64,000 bases of DNA from Chersky-840 sp963764205 (GCA_963764205.1 CAVXRN010000004.1:124001-188000); one strand, 5' to 3'. Positions 25,725 through 34,016 are shown, counted from the stretch's first letter. A program made the numbers and translations. Notes: generated by a model from the letters alone, not told the origin.

Positions 25725-26557
25725 GGTGCACCGGACACGGCGTGGTTGAGATTGCCCGACCGGAAACCCTCGAGGTCGAGCGTGACGTAGCGGTACCCCG
25801 CCGCCCGCACGGCGGCCACGATGTCGTCGCGACGCCGCACCGCGTCGGCCAGGTCGGCCCCGGGGAGCTCGATGCGCGCCAGGTCGCCGTAGTGGCGGAC
25901 CCGCAGCTGTCGGAAGCCCAAGGCCCGCAGCGCGGACTCGGCTTCGGCCACCGTCGTGAGGGTTCGCAGCGTCACCGGTGTGCCGTAGGGCAGGCGCGAC
26001 GCCAGGCAGGCGGCAGCGGGTTTGTCCCAGGTCCGCAGCCCGAGCCGGCGCGACACGGCGCGCACGTCGTCCTTGGTGAGGCCCGCCGCCACGAGCGGGA
26101 AGCGAGCGCCGCGCTCCGCCGCGGCAGCCTGGCCCGGACGATGGTCCCCGAGGTCGTCGAGGTTCACGCCCAGCACCACGAGGGCGGACTGCGCGCTCGC
26201 CAGCGGGGTCAGGGCGGCGAGGAGGCTCGCCTTGCAGTGGTAGCAGCGGTCGGCGCCGTTGGCGACGTACGCGGGGTCGTCGAGCTCGGGCGTCGACACC
26301 GTGCGCCACTGCAGACCCCACTCCCCCGCCAGGGCACGGCAGTCCGCGAGCTCCTCGGGTGCCAGGGACGCGGACACGGCCGTCACGCACAGCACGAGGT
26401 CGGGACCGAGGACGTCGGTGGCGAGGTACGCGACGAGGGCGGAGTCCGCCCCACCACTGAACGCCACCACGGTGCGCCCCAGGCCGGCGATCTCGGAGCG
26501 CAGGCGCGCCAGCTTCCCGGCCACCACGTCGTCCGACGCCACGTCGTCGTCGATCAC
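25721..26557 (-). CDS. larE: LarE-like ATP-dependent sulfur transferase
   Basis: An adenine-nucleotide alpha-hydrolase protein of the LarE family, about 278 residues from the GTG at 26557; other GTGs at 26542 and 26527 are possible. The PP-loop is VVAFSGGADSALVAYL. ADRCYHCKASLL is the conserved Cys region, and KPAAACLASRLPYGTPV carries the Cys used for sulfur donation in sacrificial LarE proteins. LarE makes the nickel-pincer cofactor of lactate racemase, but no larA, larB or larC lies here, and many homologues act in unknown sulfur-insertion steps. Confidence 0.82.
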   Translation of the reverse strand: MIDDDVASDDVVAGKLARLRSEIAGLGRTVVAFSGGADSALVAYLATDVLGPDLVLCVTAVSASLAPEELADCRALAGEWGLQWRTVSTPELDDPAYVANGADRCYHCKASLLAALTPLASAQSALVVLGVNLDDLGDHRPGQAAAAERGARFPLVAAGLTKDDVRAVSRRLGLRTWDKPAAACLASRLPYGTPVTLRTLTTVAEAESALRALGFRQLRVRHYGDLARIELPGADLADAVRRRDDIVAAVRAAGYRYVTLDLEGFRSGNLNHAVSGAP

Positions 26558-26582
26558 GTGGTCGTCGATGTGCGCGGCGGCG

Positions 26583-27284
26583 CTACGCGACACTGTCGAG
26601 CACGTCCTCGATCTCGGCCACCATCCCGGTCCAGAAGGGGCCGAACTCGGCGTAGTGCGCCGACGCCTCGTCGAACCGCATCTCGTACACACACGCCTTG
26701 AGGTCGTCGGGGTGCGTCCCGAACAGGGTCACGCCCCACTCCCAGTCGTCGAGGCCCGTCGAGCCCGTGATGAGCTGGACGATGCGGGAACGGAAGGTGC
26801 GGCCCACCGCACCGTGCCCGAGCATGAGCGCCTTCCGGGCGTCGTACTCCAACGCGTACCAGTTGTGATCGGCCGATCGGCGCTTGGACATCGGATAGAA
26901 GCAGAAAGCCGTCTTGTCCGGCGGTGGGAGCTGCGGGTACAGCCGGGCCTGCACCATCTCCTCGGGAATCCCTTGGGCGTACTCCGAGACCTCGGTCAAC
27001 GAGACGTAGGAGCCCGTCGGCTCGAGGCCCGCGCCCTGCAGCGCGCTCTGCAGGGCGCGTAGGCGCCACAGGTCGGGGCCCAGCGCCATCACGCCCAGGT
27101 CGGCCTTGTGGCCGAGGAGGGCCACCGACACCACCTGGTCGCCCTCGGCGCGCGCCGCCTTGACCGCGTCCACCACGGCTTCACGATCCACCGCGGCGCC
27201 GACGCGGAAGAACAGGTGGAGCACCCCCCACCCCACCGACGGGCACAGGGGCTCGTGTCCGGGTCGCTCCGGTGTCGTCGTCAC
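26583..27284 (-). CDS. hemQ: Coproheme decarboxylase HemQ
   Basis: A 233-residue member of the chlorite dismutase-like superfamily, the HemQ branch of the actinobacterial coproporphyrin-dependent heme pathway. It converts coproheme to heme b using hydrogen peroxide. Diagnostic sequence is CFYPMSKRRSADHNWYALEY, then LMLGHGAVGRTF and GSTGLDDWEWGVTLFG, with the proximal His region and the conserved Tyr/Lys-Arg loop. The start GTG has TAGACT six bases upstream and no ribosome site, so it is probably leaderless, right after the groEL terminator. Other heme genes are not in the window. Confidence 0.9.
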   Translation of the reverse strand: MTTTPERPGHEPLCPSVGWGVLHLFFRVGAAVDREAVVDAVKAARAEGDQVVSVALLGHKADLGVMALGPDLWRLRALQSALQGAGLEPTGSYVSLTEVSEYAQGIPEEMVQARLYPQLPPPDKTAFCFYPMSKRRSADHNWYALEYDARKALMLGHGAVGRTFRSRIVQLITGSTGLDDWEWGVTLFGTHPDDLKACVYEMRFDEASAHYAEFGPFWTGMVAEIEDVLDSVA

Positions 27285-27290
27285 GGCGTC

Positions 27291-27296
27291 AGTCTA
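27291..27296 (-). promoter_or_regulatory. Leaderless -10 element of hemQ
   Basis: TAGACT on the minus strand lies six bases before the hemQ GTG and abuts the T-rich tail of the groEL terminator. Confidence 0.5.
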
Positions 27297-27333
27297 GGAA
27301 AACACCAGGGGGCGCCCGATGGGCGCCCCCTGG
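27297..27333 (-). terminator. Intrinsic terminator of groEL
   Basis: A 13-base-pair perfect stem, CCAGGGGGCGCCC against its complement with a three-base loop at 27305-27333, is followed on the minus strand by TGTTTTCC. It lies 66 bases after the groEL stop. Confidence 0.8.
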
Positions 27334-27398
27334 GGACATCTCGCTTCCCTCCGACGGCGCCCATCGGGCACCGGCGAACGGAGAAGGCACGTCGGGAC

Positions 27399-29024
27399 TT
27401 AGAAGTCGTCCATCCCGCCGCCCGGCATGGCCGGGGCACCTTCTTTTTCGGGCTTGTCCACGATGACGGCCTCGGTGGTGAGGAACAGCGCCGCGATCGA
27501 CGCCGCGTTCTGCAGGGCCGAGCGCGTCACCTTGACGGCGTCGATGACCCCGGCGGCGAACAGGTCCTGGTACTCACCGGTCGCGGCGTTGAGGCCCTCG
27601 GCCGGCTTCTTCAGGTTGCGGACCTTCTCGACCACCACGCCGCCCTCGAGGCCGGCGTTGACCGCGATCTGCTTCAGCGGCTCCTCCACGGCCCGCGACA
27701 CCATGCGGCACCCCGTGGCCTCGTCGCCTTCGAGCTTCTCGGCGCGGTCGAGGATCTGGGCCTGGGACCGGAGCAGGGCCACGCCCCCACCGGGAACCAC
27801 ACCCTCCTCGATGGCCGCCTTGGTCGTCGACACGGCGTCCTCGATGCGGTGCTTCTTCTCTTTGAGCTCGACCTCGGTGGCCGCACCGACCTTGATGACC
27901 GCCACACCGCCCGAGAGCTTGGCCAGGCGCTCCTGGAGCTTCTCCCGGTCGTAGTCGGAGTCGGTGTTCTCGATCTCGGCCTTGATCTGGTTGATCCGGC
28001 CCTTGATCTCGTTCTCGTCACCGGCACCCTCGACCACGGTGGTCTCGTCCTTGGTCACCACGACCTTGCGGGCCCGGCCCAACATGTCGAGGCCCACGTT
28101 CTCGAGCTTGAGGCCGACTTCCTCGGTGATGACCTGCCCGCCGGTGAGGATGGCCATGTCCTGGAGCATCGCCTTGCGCCGCTCGCCGAAGCCCGGCGCC
28201 TTGACCGCCACCGACTTGAACGTGCCGCGGATCTTGTTCACGACCAGCGTGGCCAGCGCCTCGCCCTCGACGTCCTCGGACACGATCACGAGGGCCTTGC
28301 CGGTCTGCATGACCTTCTCCAGCACCGGCAGCAGGTCGCGCACGGCGGAGATCTTGCTGGCCACGAAGAGCAGGTAGGGGTCCTCGAGGACGCCTTCCAT
28401 GCGCTCGGGGTCGGTCACGAAGTAGGGGGAGATGTAGCCCTTGTCGAAGCGCATGCCCTCGACGAGGTCCATCTCCATGCCGAAGGTCTGGGACTCCTCG
28501 ACGGTGATGACGCCGTCCTTGCCCACCTTGTCGATGGCCTCGGCGATCATCTCGCCGATCTCGACGTCGGCGGCGGAGATGGCGGCCACCTGGGCGATCT
28601 GGGCCTTGGACTCGGTCTCTTTGGCCTGGCTCTTGAGCGACTCGACCGCAGCCTCGACGGCCGCCTCGATGCCGCGCTTCAACGACATGGGGTTGGCCCC
28701 CGCCGCCACGTTGCGCAGGCCTTCGTGGACCATGGCCCAGGCGAGCACGGTGGCCGTGGTGGTGCCGTCGCCGGCGACGTCGTCGGTCTTCTTGGCGACT
28801 TCCTTCACCAACTCGGCGCCGACCTTCTCCCACGGGTCCTCGAGGTCGATCTCCTTGGCGATGGAGACCCCGTCGTTGGTGATCGTCGGTGCTCCCCATT
28901 TCTTCTCGAGCACGACGTTGCGACCCTTGGGGCCGAGTGTCACGCGTACGGCGTCGGCGAGCTTGTTCATGCCGTTCTCGAGGGCCCGGCGGGCCTCCTC
29001 GTCGAAGGCGATCAGCTTGGGCAT
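27399..29024 (-). CDS. groEL: Chaperonin GroEL (60 kDa)
   Basis: A 541-residue group I chaperonin that folds proteins in a double-ring cavity with ATP. The start is the ATG at 29024, preceded by GGAGGAAA, beginning MPKLIAFDEEARRALE. Motifs include VTLGPKGRNVVLEKK, GDGTTTATVLAW for ATP binding and VEEGVVPGGG-like sequence near 400; the end is GGGMDDF, an acidic tail rather than the His-rich tail of mycobacterial GroEL1. groES is not adjacent. It is monocistronic, with a CIRCE operator before and a terminator after. Confidence 0.97.
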   Translation of the reverse strand: MPKLIAFDEEARRALENGMNKLADAVRVTLGPKGRNVVLEKKWGAPTITNDGVSIAKEIDLEDPWEKVGAELVKEVAKKTDDVAGDGTTTATVLAWAMVHEGLRNVAAGANPMSLKRGIEAAVEAAVESLKSQAKETESKAQIAQVAAISAADVEIGEMIAEAIDKVGKDGVITVEESQTFGMEMDLVEGMRFDKGYISPYFVTDPERMEGVLEDPYLLFVASKISAVRDLLPVLEKVMQTGKALVIVSEDVEGEALATLVVNKIRGTFKSVAVKAPGFGERRKAMLQDMAILTGGQVITEEVGLKLENVGLDMLGRARKVVVTKDETTVVEGAGDENEIKGRINQIKAEIENTDSDYDREKLQERLAKLSGGVAVIKVGAATEVELKEKKHRIEDAVSTTKAAIEEGVVPGGGVALLRSQAQILDRAEKLEGDEATGCRMVSRAVEEPLKQIAVNAGLEGGVVVEKVRNLKKPAEGLNAATGEYQDLFAAGVIDAVKVTRSALQNAASIAALFLTTEAVIVDKPEKEGAPAMPGGGMDDF

Positions 29025-29109
29025 GGCGTAGTTTCCTCCGTGGGTTTCTCTACCGGTGTCGTCGGCGGGGCCGGGGAGCACAGCTCCCGGCGAGCACCCC
29101 GGGCAACAG

Positions 29110-29142
29110 TTAGCACTCTAGCGCTTCGAGTGCTAAGAGCAA
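29110..29142 (-). promoter_or_regulatory. CIRCE operator and promoter of groEL
   Basis: TTAGCACTC and GAGTGCTAA separated by nine bases (29110-29136) are a perfect match to CIRCE, the binding site of the heat-shock repressor HrcA. On the minus strand TTGCTC (29137-29142) and TAGAGT (29115-29120) with 16 bases between serve as -35 and -10, so HrcA would block the promoter itself. No hrcA gene is in the window. Confidence 0.92.
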
Positions 29143-29185
29143 ACCATCCCGGAAGACCCCGATCGGGGACCTCGGGACCTCGGCT

Positions 29186-29461
29186 TCAGCCGCCGGCGAC
29201 GGCGGGGACGATCGACAGGGTCTGCCCGTCGACCACCACGGTGTCGAGGCCGTCGAGGAAGCGCACGTCCTCGTCGGCGAGGAACACGTTCACGAATCGC
29301 CGCAGGGCGCCACCCTCGTCGAAGAGCCGGTCCCCGAAGCCCGGGTGCTCGGCGTCGAGGGCCTTGAGGGCCTCGCCCACCGTCGCCCCCTCCACGCCCA
29401 CCTGGGCCGCACCGCCGGTGAGCGTGCGTAGCTGGGCCGGGACCCGCACGGTGACGCTCAC
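29186..29461 (-). CDS. ThiS/MoaD-like sulfur-carrier protein
   Basis: A 91-residue ubiquitin-fold protein ending in the Gly-Gly tail (IVPAVAGG) that is activated to a thiocarboxylate in this family. It has VRVPAQLRTLTGGAAQVGVE, then VGEALKALDAEHPGF and VNVFLADEDVRFLDGLDT, the usual beta-grasp pattern. Its start overlaps the threonine synthase stop by four bases, so they are one operon. CysO of Mycobacterium is the closest functional model, donating sulfur to an amino-acid synthase, but the E1-like activator and Mec protease are not seen here. Confidence 0.85.
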   Translation of the reverse strand: MSVTVRVPAQLRTLTGGAAQVGVEGATVGEALKALDAEHPGFGDRLFDEGGALRRFVNVFLADEDVRFLDGLDTVVVDGQTLSIVPAVAGG

Positions 29462-30711
29462 CGGGGGCCCGCTTCGATCGTGGCGTCGATGGCGACCGCC
29501 TCGTGGAAAGCGTCAAGGGTGGGGGCGATGGTGGCGGTGGGGCCGGCCGTGTCGACCAGCGCCTCGACGGTCTTGAGCCCGTGGCCCGTCACGTAGGCCA
29601 CCACCCGCTCGTCTCGCCGCACCACGGTGCCGGCCAACTTGGCCAGCGTGGCGATGGTGACGCCGCCGGCGGTCTCGGCGAAGATCCCCTCGGTCCGGGC
29701 CAGGAGGCGGATGCCGTCGAGGATCTCGTCGTCGGTCACCGATGCGAACGCCCCGCCGCTCTTGCGCACCGTCTCGAGCGCGTACCAGCCGTCGGCGGGG
29801 TTGCCGATGGCGAGGGACTTGGCGATGGTGTGCGGCTTCACGGGGCGGATGGCGTCGGTGCCCTCGGCGAACGCGGTTGCGACCGGCGAGCACCCTTCGG
29901 CCTGCGCGCCCGACACCCGGACGTGGGGCTCCTCGTCGAGCAGGCCCACGTCGTGGAGCTCGGCGAACCCCTTGGCCACCTTGGTGAGCTGGCTTCCCGA
30001 CCCCACGGGCACGATCACGTGGTCCGGGGCCTCCCACCCCAGCTGCTCGGCGACCTCGAAGGCGAGGGTCTTGGACCCCTCGGCGTAGTACGTGCGGACG
30101 TTGACGTTGACGAACGCCCAGGACGGCAGCTCGCTCGTGAGCTCGGCGCACAGCCGGTTCACGTCGTCGTAGGTGCCCTCCACCGCCACCACGTGCCCGC
30201 CGTACACCGCCGTCGTGACGACCTTGGCCACCTCGAGGTCGCGGGGGATGAACACCACCGACACCATCCCGGCGCGCGCCGCGTGGGCGGCTACGGAGTT
30301 CGCCAGGTTGCCCGTGGACGCGCACGCCGCCACCTTGAACCCGAGTTGGCGCGCCTTGGTCAGCGCCACCGACACCACCCGGTCCTTGAACGAGCCGGTG
30401 GGGTTGGCGGTGTCGTTCTTGATCCACAGCTCGCCCAGCCCCAGCTCGGCCGCCAGGCGGTCGGCGCGGACCAACGGGGTGCACCCGGTGCCGAGGTCGA
30501 TGGGCTCGGGGTCCGACACCGGCAGGAGCGGCGCGTAGCGCCAGATGGTCTGCGGTCCCGAGGCGATCTGCTCGCGGCTGACCGAGGCGCCCAACGCCTC
30601 GTAGTCGTAGGCGACCTCGAGGGGCCCGAAGCAGTAGTCGCACACATGCAGCGCCTCGGCGGGATAGGCCCGCGCACATTCTCGACAGCGAAGCCCGGTG
30701 ACGAAATCCAC
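29458..30711 (-). CDS. thrC: Threonine synthase
   Basis: A 417-residue PLP enzyme converting O-phosphohomoserine to threonine. The GTG at 30711 follows GGAGG, deciding the start. An N-terminal zinc-ribbon-like segment (LRCRECARAYP then HVCDYCFGPLE) precedes the core. The PLP Lys is in NPTGSFKDRVV, the phosphate loop is STGNLANSVAA and PVGSGSQLTKVAKG. Proteins with this Cys-rich start and length are usually annotated ThrC, though related fold-type II synthases acting with sulfur carriers exist, and its partner here is such a carrier. Confidence 0.85.
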   Translation of the reverse strand: MDFVTGLRCRECARAYPAEALHVCDYCFGPLEVAYDYEALGASVSREQIASGPQTIWRYAPLLPVSDPEPIDLGTGCTPLVRADRLAAELGLGELWIKNDTANPTGSFKDRVVSVALTKARQLGFKVAACASTGNLANSVAAHAARAGMVSVVFIPRDLEVAKVVTTAVYGGHVVAVEGTYDDVNRLCAELTSELPSWAFVNVNVRTYYAEGSKTLAFEVAEQLGWEAPDHVIVPVGSGSQLTKVAKGFAELHDVGLLDEEPHVRVSGAQAEGCSPVATAFAEGTDAIRPVKPHTIAKSLAIGNPADGWYALETVRKSGGAFASVTDDEILDGIRLLARTEGIFAETAGGVTIATLAKLAGTVVRRDERVVAYVTGHGLKTVEALVDTAGPTATIAPTLDAFHEAVAIDATIEAGPR

Positions 30712-30873
30712 AACACACCTCCACATCGGTCGGGCATTGGCACCTGGCGCCCGCCGGAATGGCGGTGTCGCTGGTTGCCGCGGCGTCACAGGGCCCGTCC
30801 CTCAGCCGCTCTGGATGGTCCCTCTATGGTGGACGAAGCCGGCTGTCCGCGTCAATGGAGGGGGCCCGGGGGC

Positions 30874-31758
30874 GTGACTGCCCTCGGAATGGGGGATGAT
30901 CAGGACGTGGGATCCCGGCCGGCCGAGACACGATCCAGCGCCTTGCGCAGCTTCCACCACCGCGACTTCGAGGTAGCCGCGCTGGTGGTGGCCCGGGCCG
31001 GGCGGCGGGTGGCGGTGTGCCTGCCCGCCCGCAACGAAGCCGGCACCGTGGGCCCGATCGTGGCGAGCGTACGGGGCGAGCTGACCCGGGCCGGAGGGGG
31101 CGTGGACCTCGTCGACGACGTCGTGGTGATCGACGACGGGTCCGACGACGACACCGCGGCGGTGGCCCGCGGGGCCGGGGCCCGCGTGGTCGCGTCCCGC
31201 ACCGACGGGGGAGGAAAGGGCCAGGCCATGGCCGTGGCGCTGGACACCACCGACGCCGAGCTCCTCGTCTTCCTCGACGCGGACGTCGTGAACTTCGGCC
31301 CCCACTTCGTGACCGGGCTCCTGGGCCCGCTCCTGTTCGATCCCGGTCCCGCACGACCCGACGTGGCCCTGGTGAAGGGGTTCTACGAACGGCCCCTGCA
31401 CGGAGAGGAGGGCGCGGGTGGACGGGTGACCGAGCTGGTGGCGCGCCCGGTCATCGACCTCCTGTTCCCGCACCTCGCCGCGGTCCGCCAACCCCTCGCG
31501 GGGGAGACCGCCGCGCCCCGGACCGTGCTCGACAAGACGGGCCTCGCCCCGGGCTACGGCGTCGAGCTGGCCCTGCTCATCGACGTGGCGCAGCACTTCG
31601 GCGTGGAGCAGGTGACCCAGGTCGACCTCGGGGTGCGCATCCACCGCAACCGCCCCCTGGCCGAGCTGCGACCCCAGGCGACCGACGTGCTCGGCGCGGC
31701 GTTGCGACGGGCCGGCGTCGTGGCGCCCGACGACGCAGCAGACGTCACCGAGTCCTAA
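30874..31758 (+). CDS. gpgS: Glucosyl-3-phosphoglycerate synthase
   Basis: A GT81-type glucosyltransferase of about 294 residues that makes glucosyl-3-phosphoglycerate, the first step to glucosylglycerate and, in mycobacteria, methylglucose lipopolysaccharides. Motifs: VAVCLPARNEAGTVG, VVVIDDGSDDDT, LVFLDADVVNF (metal-binding DxD region), and VRQPLAGETAAPR with LAPGYGVELALLID. The start is uncertain: GTG 30874 has GGAGGGGG ten bases before; an ATG at 30889 is also in frame. The gene diverges from thrC, and its stop overlaps the MFS stop by two bases. Confidence 0.87.
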   Translation: MTALGMGDDQDVGSRPAETRSSALRSFHHRDFEVAALVVARAGRRVAVCLPARNEAGTVGPIVASVRGELTRAGGGVDLVDDVVVIDDGSDDDTAAVARGAGARVVASRTDGGGKGQAMAVALDTTDAELLVFLDADVVNFGPHFVTGLLGPLLFDPGPARPDVALVKGFYERPLHGEEGAGGRVTELVARPVIDLLFPHLAAVRQPLAGETAAPRTVLDKTGLAPGYGVELALLIDVAQHFGVEQVTQVDLGVRIHRNRPLAELRPQATDVLGAALRRAGVVAPDDAADVTES

Positions 31759-33371
31759 GACCGACTCGCAACGGCCACGGGGCCCGACATCGTCGGCACC
31801 GGGGCGTCGTCGTCGAGCGCTCCGGCCGGCGCCGGGATCTCGAGTGACGGGGTCTCGAGTGACGGGGTCTCGAGTGACGGGGTCTCGAGTGACGGGGTCT
31901 CGAGTGACGGGGTCTCGAGTGACTGGGTCTCGAATGACTGGGTGTCGACGTGGGTCGCTCGTGACCCGAGCCGGCGAGGCAGGAGAAGCGCCACGACCGC
32001 ACCCACCCCGACGACCGCCACCCCGACCCACACGGCGGGGACCAGCCCCGCCACATACGCCGAGGCGCTGCTGTAGCCGCCCCGGGCGGAGAACACCGCG
32101 CCCAGCACGGCGATCCCGAGCACCCCACCGACTTCGCGGAACGCACTGTTGGTGCCCGACGCCACCCCTTCGAGCTCGGGGCGCACCGACGACAGCACCA
32201 CAGACGCCAGCGGGACGAAGAACAGCGCCATCCCGACGCCCGACACCACGAACGGCAACCACACCGTCGAGTAGCTGACACCGGGCGAGATCTCGAGCGC
32301 GAGCCAGGCCAGGCCGATGGCCTGCAGCGCGAGCCCCGCCGCGAGCACCGGTCGGCCCCCGAAGCGCGCCGTGAGCATCGCGGCCACGGGCGCGACGAGC
32401 ATGGGCATGCCCGTCCAGGGCAAGACCCGCAGGCCCGCCCCCAGGGGCGAGTAGTGCTGGACGACCTGGAGGAACTGCGACAAGAAGAAGATCGACCCGA
32501 ACATCCCGAAGCTCATGAGCAGCGCGGCGACGTTCACGGCGCTGAAGGAGCGACTCCGGAACAGCCGCAACGGCACCATGGGATGGGTGCTGCGACGCTC
32601 CCACACGACGAAGCCCGCGAGGGCCGACGCCCCGATCGCGAACGACGCCAGCACGCCGGCGCTCGTCCACCCGTGCTCGTTGGCACGCACCAGTGCGAGC
32701 ACGACGCCGAGCAACCCGACGCTCGCCAGTGCCACGCCGCCGAGGTCGAGCGGTTGCCGCGGGCCCACCGACTCCGACAGTCGCCAGCGCGCCAGCACCG
32801 CCAGCACGATCCCCACGGGCACGTTGATCCAGAAGATCGACTGCCACGACCACCCCGTGGTCACCGCGCCACCGACGAGCGGGCCCGCCGCCACCGCCAC
32901 TCCGCCGATGGCGCCCCATACCCCGAGCGCCTGGTTCCGGCGTTCGGGCCGCACCGCCGCCGACAACAGCGTGAGCGACAACGGCATGATGAGCGCGCCA
33001 CCCGCCCCCTGCACGGCGCGGGCGGTGACCAACCATCCGACCGTCGGCGACAACGCGGCGGCGGCCGACGCGCCCGTGAAGACGACCAGCCCCACGAGGA
33101 ACATGCGGCGACGCCCGAAGCGGTCGCCGAGGGCGGCCCCGGTGAGCAGCAGCACGGCGAAGGTGAGGGTGTAGGCGTTCACCGTCCACTCGAGCCCGGC
33201 CAACCCGGCGTGGAGATGGTCACGGATGACCGGGAGAGCGGTGGTCACGACCAGGTTGTCGAGCGTCGCCATGAACAGCGCCAGCGACGTGATCACCACG
33301 GCCCAGCCGGCTCGGTGCCCCGTGGGTGGGGCCTCGACAGCTAGTGACTGGTTACTACCTCGTGCGGGCAT
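31755..33371 (-). CDS. MFS drug-type exporter (14-span DHA2) with repeat tail
   Basis: A 538-residue proton-driven exporter of the EmrB/QacA group. The ATG follows GAGGAG. Hydrophobic spans fill residues 22-460. Motif A is LGDRFGRRR between spans 2 and 3, motif C-like GPLVGGAVTTG lies in span 5, and MATLDNLVVTTALPVI is the typical span-1 motif of DHA2 proteins. The last 70 residues are hydrophilic and contain five SLETP-type pentapeptides from a 15-base tandem repeat. A TetR gene lies just upstream, with matching palindromes at both genes, so transport of an inducing compound is likely. Substrate unknown. Confidence 0.9.
   Translation of the reverse strand: MPARGSNQSLAVEAPPTGHRAGWAVVITSLALFMATLDNLVVTTALPVIRDHLHAGLAGLEWTVNAYTLTFAVLLLTGAALGDRFGRRRMFLVGLVVFTGASAAAALSPTVGWLVTARAVQGAGGALIMPLSLTLLSAAVRPERRNQALGVWGAIGGVAVAAGPLVGGAVTTGWSWQSIFWINVPVGIVLAVLARWRLSESVGPRQPLDLGGVALASVGLLGVVLALVRANEHGWTSAGVLASFAIGASALAGFVVWERRSTHPMVPLRLFRSRSFSAVNVAALLMSFGMFGSIFFLSQFLQVVQHYSPLGAGLRVLPWTGMPMLVAPVAAMLTARFGGRPVLAAGLALQAIGLAWLALEISPGVSYSTVWLPFVVSGVGMALFFVPLASVVLSSVRPELEGVASGTNSAFREVGGVLGIAVLGAVFSARGGYSSASAYVAGLVPAVWVGVAVVGVGAVVALLLPRRLGSRATHVDTQSFETQSLETPSLETPSLETPSLETPSLETPSLEIPAPAGALDDDAPVPTMSGPVAVASRS
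31836..31940. repeat. 15-base tandem repeat in the MFS tail
   Basis: About seven copies of a 15-base unit (GGTCTCGAGTGACGG), three of them imperfect (the first and the last two), keep the reading frame and encode repeated SLETP. Each unit contains CTCGAG. Copy number is likely to vary between strains by slippage. Confidence 0.9.
33340..33360. promoter_or_regulatory. Second TetR operator-like palindrome, inside the MFS gene start
   Basis: TAGTGAC and GTTACTA form an imperfect palindrome covering about codons 4-11 of the MFS gene. It matches the site at 33996-34016 in 16 of 21 positions, suggesting the same regulator binds both. Confidence 0.5.
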
Positions 33372-33402
33372 GGGTGTCTCCTCTCGGAGCTGGGTCGGGA
33401 GC

Positions 33403-33987
33403 TCAGGGGCTCAATCGGTCGGCGAAGAACAGCGCGGGATCGGGCTGACAGGCCCGGACCCAGGTCTCGTCGAGGGCAGCGGCGTCCACCGCGGCCATGA
33501 CGTTGAGGAGCATCCCCTGGGCGAAGAAGGCCCGCAGGTCCTCGTCGGGGAGCCCGGTGAGCTCGCCCACGACGGTCCAGAGGTGGCGAAGGCCTTCGCG
33601 CGCGGCCCGACGGATCTCCTCGTCCTCGGAGGCGGCGAAGGCGTGGAGCTGGACGAGCAGCAGGTCACGTTCGCTCAGGAGCTCCTTGTAGGCGTCGCCC
33701 ATGGCCGCCATGGCCTCGACGCCGGAGCGGCCCGAGGCCGCAGCGCGGAAGGTCGCCTCGATCCGGGCGTGCATGAGCCCCATGGTGGCGATGAAGAGCT
33801 CGCGCTTGGTGCCGAAGAGCCGGAAGAGATAGGGCTGGGAGATCTCGGCCCGCACCGCGATGGCGTCGGTCGACGTCCCTGCGTAGCCGCCCTTGGCGAA
33901 CTCGGCCATTGCGGCCCGCAGCACCGACGTCCGGCGCTCGTCGGCGGTCTGGCGCCCCGCTCCGACATTCTTCGACGCCGTCGTCAT
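33403..33987 (-). CDS. TetR-family transcriptional regulator
   Basis: A 194-residue repressor-type protein from the ATG at 33987. The helix-turn-helix is in EFAKGGYAGTSTDAIAVRAE and ISQPYLFRLFGTKRELF, classic TetR sequence. The C-terminal helical domain (AYKELLSERDLLLVQLHAFA) would bind a ligand and dimerise. It lies 31 bases before the MFS exporter gene on the same strand, so control of that exporter is the obvious role. A palindrome sits 9 bases before its start. Confidence 0.88.
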   Translation of the reverse strand: MTTASKNVGAGRQTADERRTSVLRAAMAEFAKGGYAGTSTDAIAVRAEISQPYLFRLFGTKRELFIATMGLMHARIEATFRAAASGRSGVEAMAAMGDAYKELLSERDLLLVQLHAFAASEDEEIRRAAREGLRHLWTVVGELTGLPDEDLRAFFAQGMLLNVMAAVDAAALDETWVRACQPDPALFFADRLSP

Positions 33988-33995
33988 GCCATCAT

Positions 33996-34016
33996 GGTAG
34001 TGTCTACTCACTACCT
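33996..34016. promoter_or_regulatory. TetR operator-like palindrome at the TetR gene
   Basis: GGTAGTG and CACTACC are perfect seven-base arms around six bases, just upstream of the TetR ATG and overlapping the stop of glxK. Placement fits autorepression. Confidence 0.6.

Noticed and set aside
27108..29576. Plus-strand open frame opposite hemQ and groEL
   Set aside because: It is the antisense frame of groEL codons, rich in Leu/Gly/Asp repeats, with no domain.
31836..31940. Tandem repeat considered as a CRISPR or regulatory array
   Set aside because: The 15-base units are directly adjacent with no spacers and keep the reading frame of the transporter.
33340..34016. Similar palindromes considered as attachment sites of an integrated element
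   Set aside because: They flank only a TetR gene and the exporter start, with no integrase, and fit operator spacing better.
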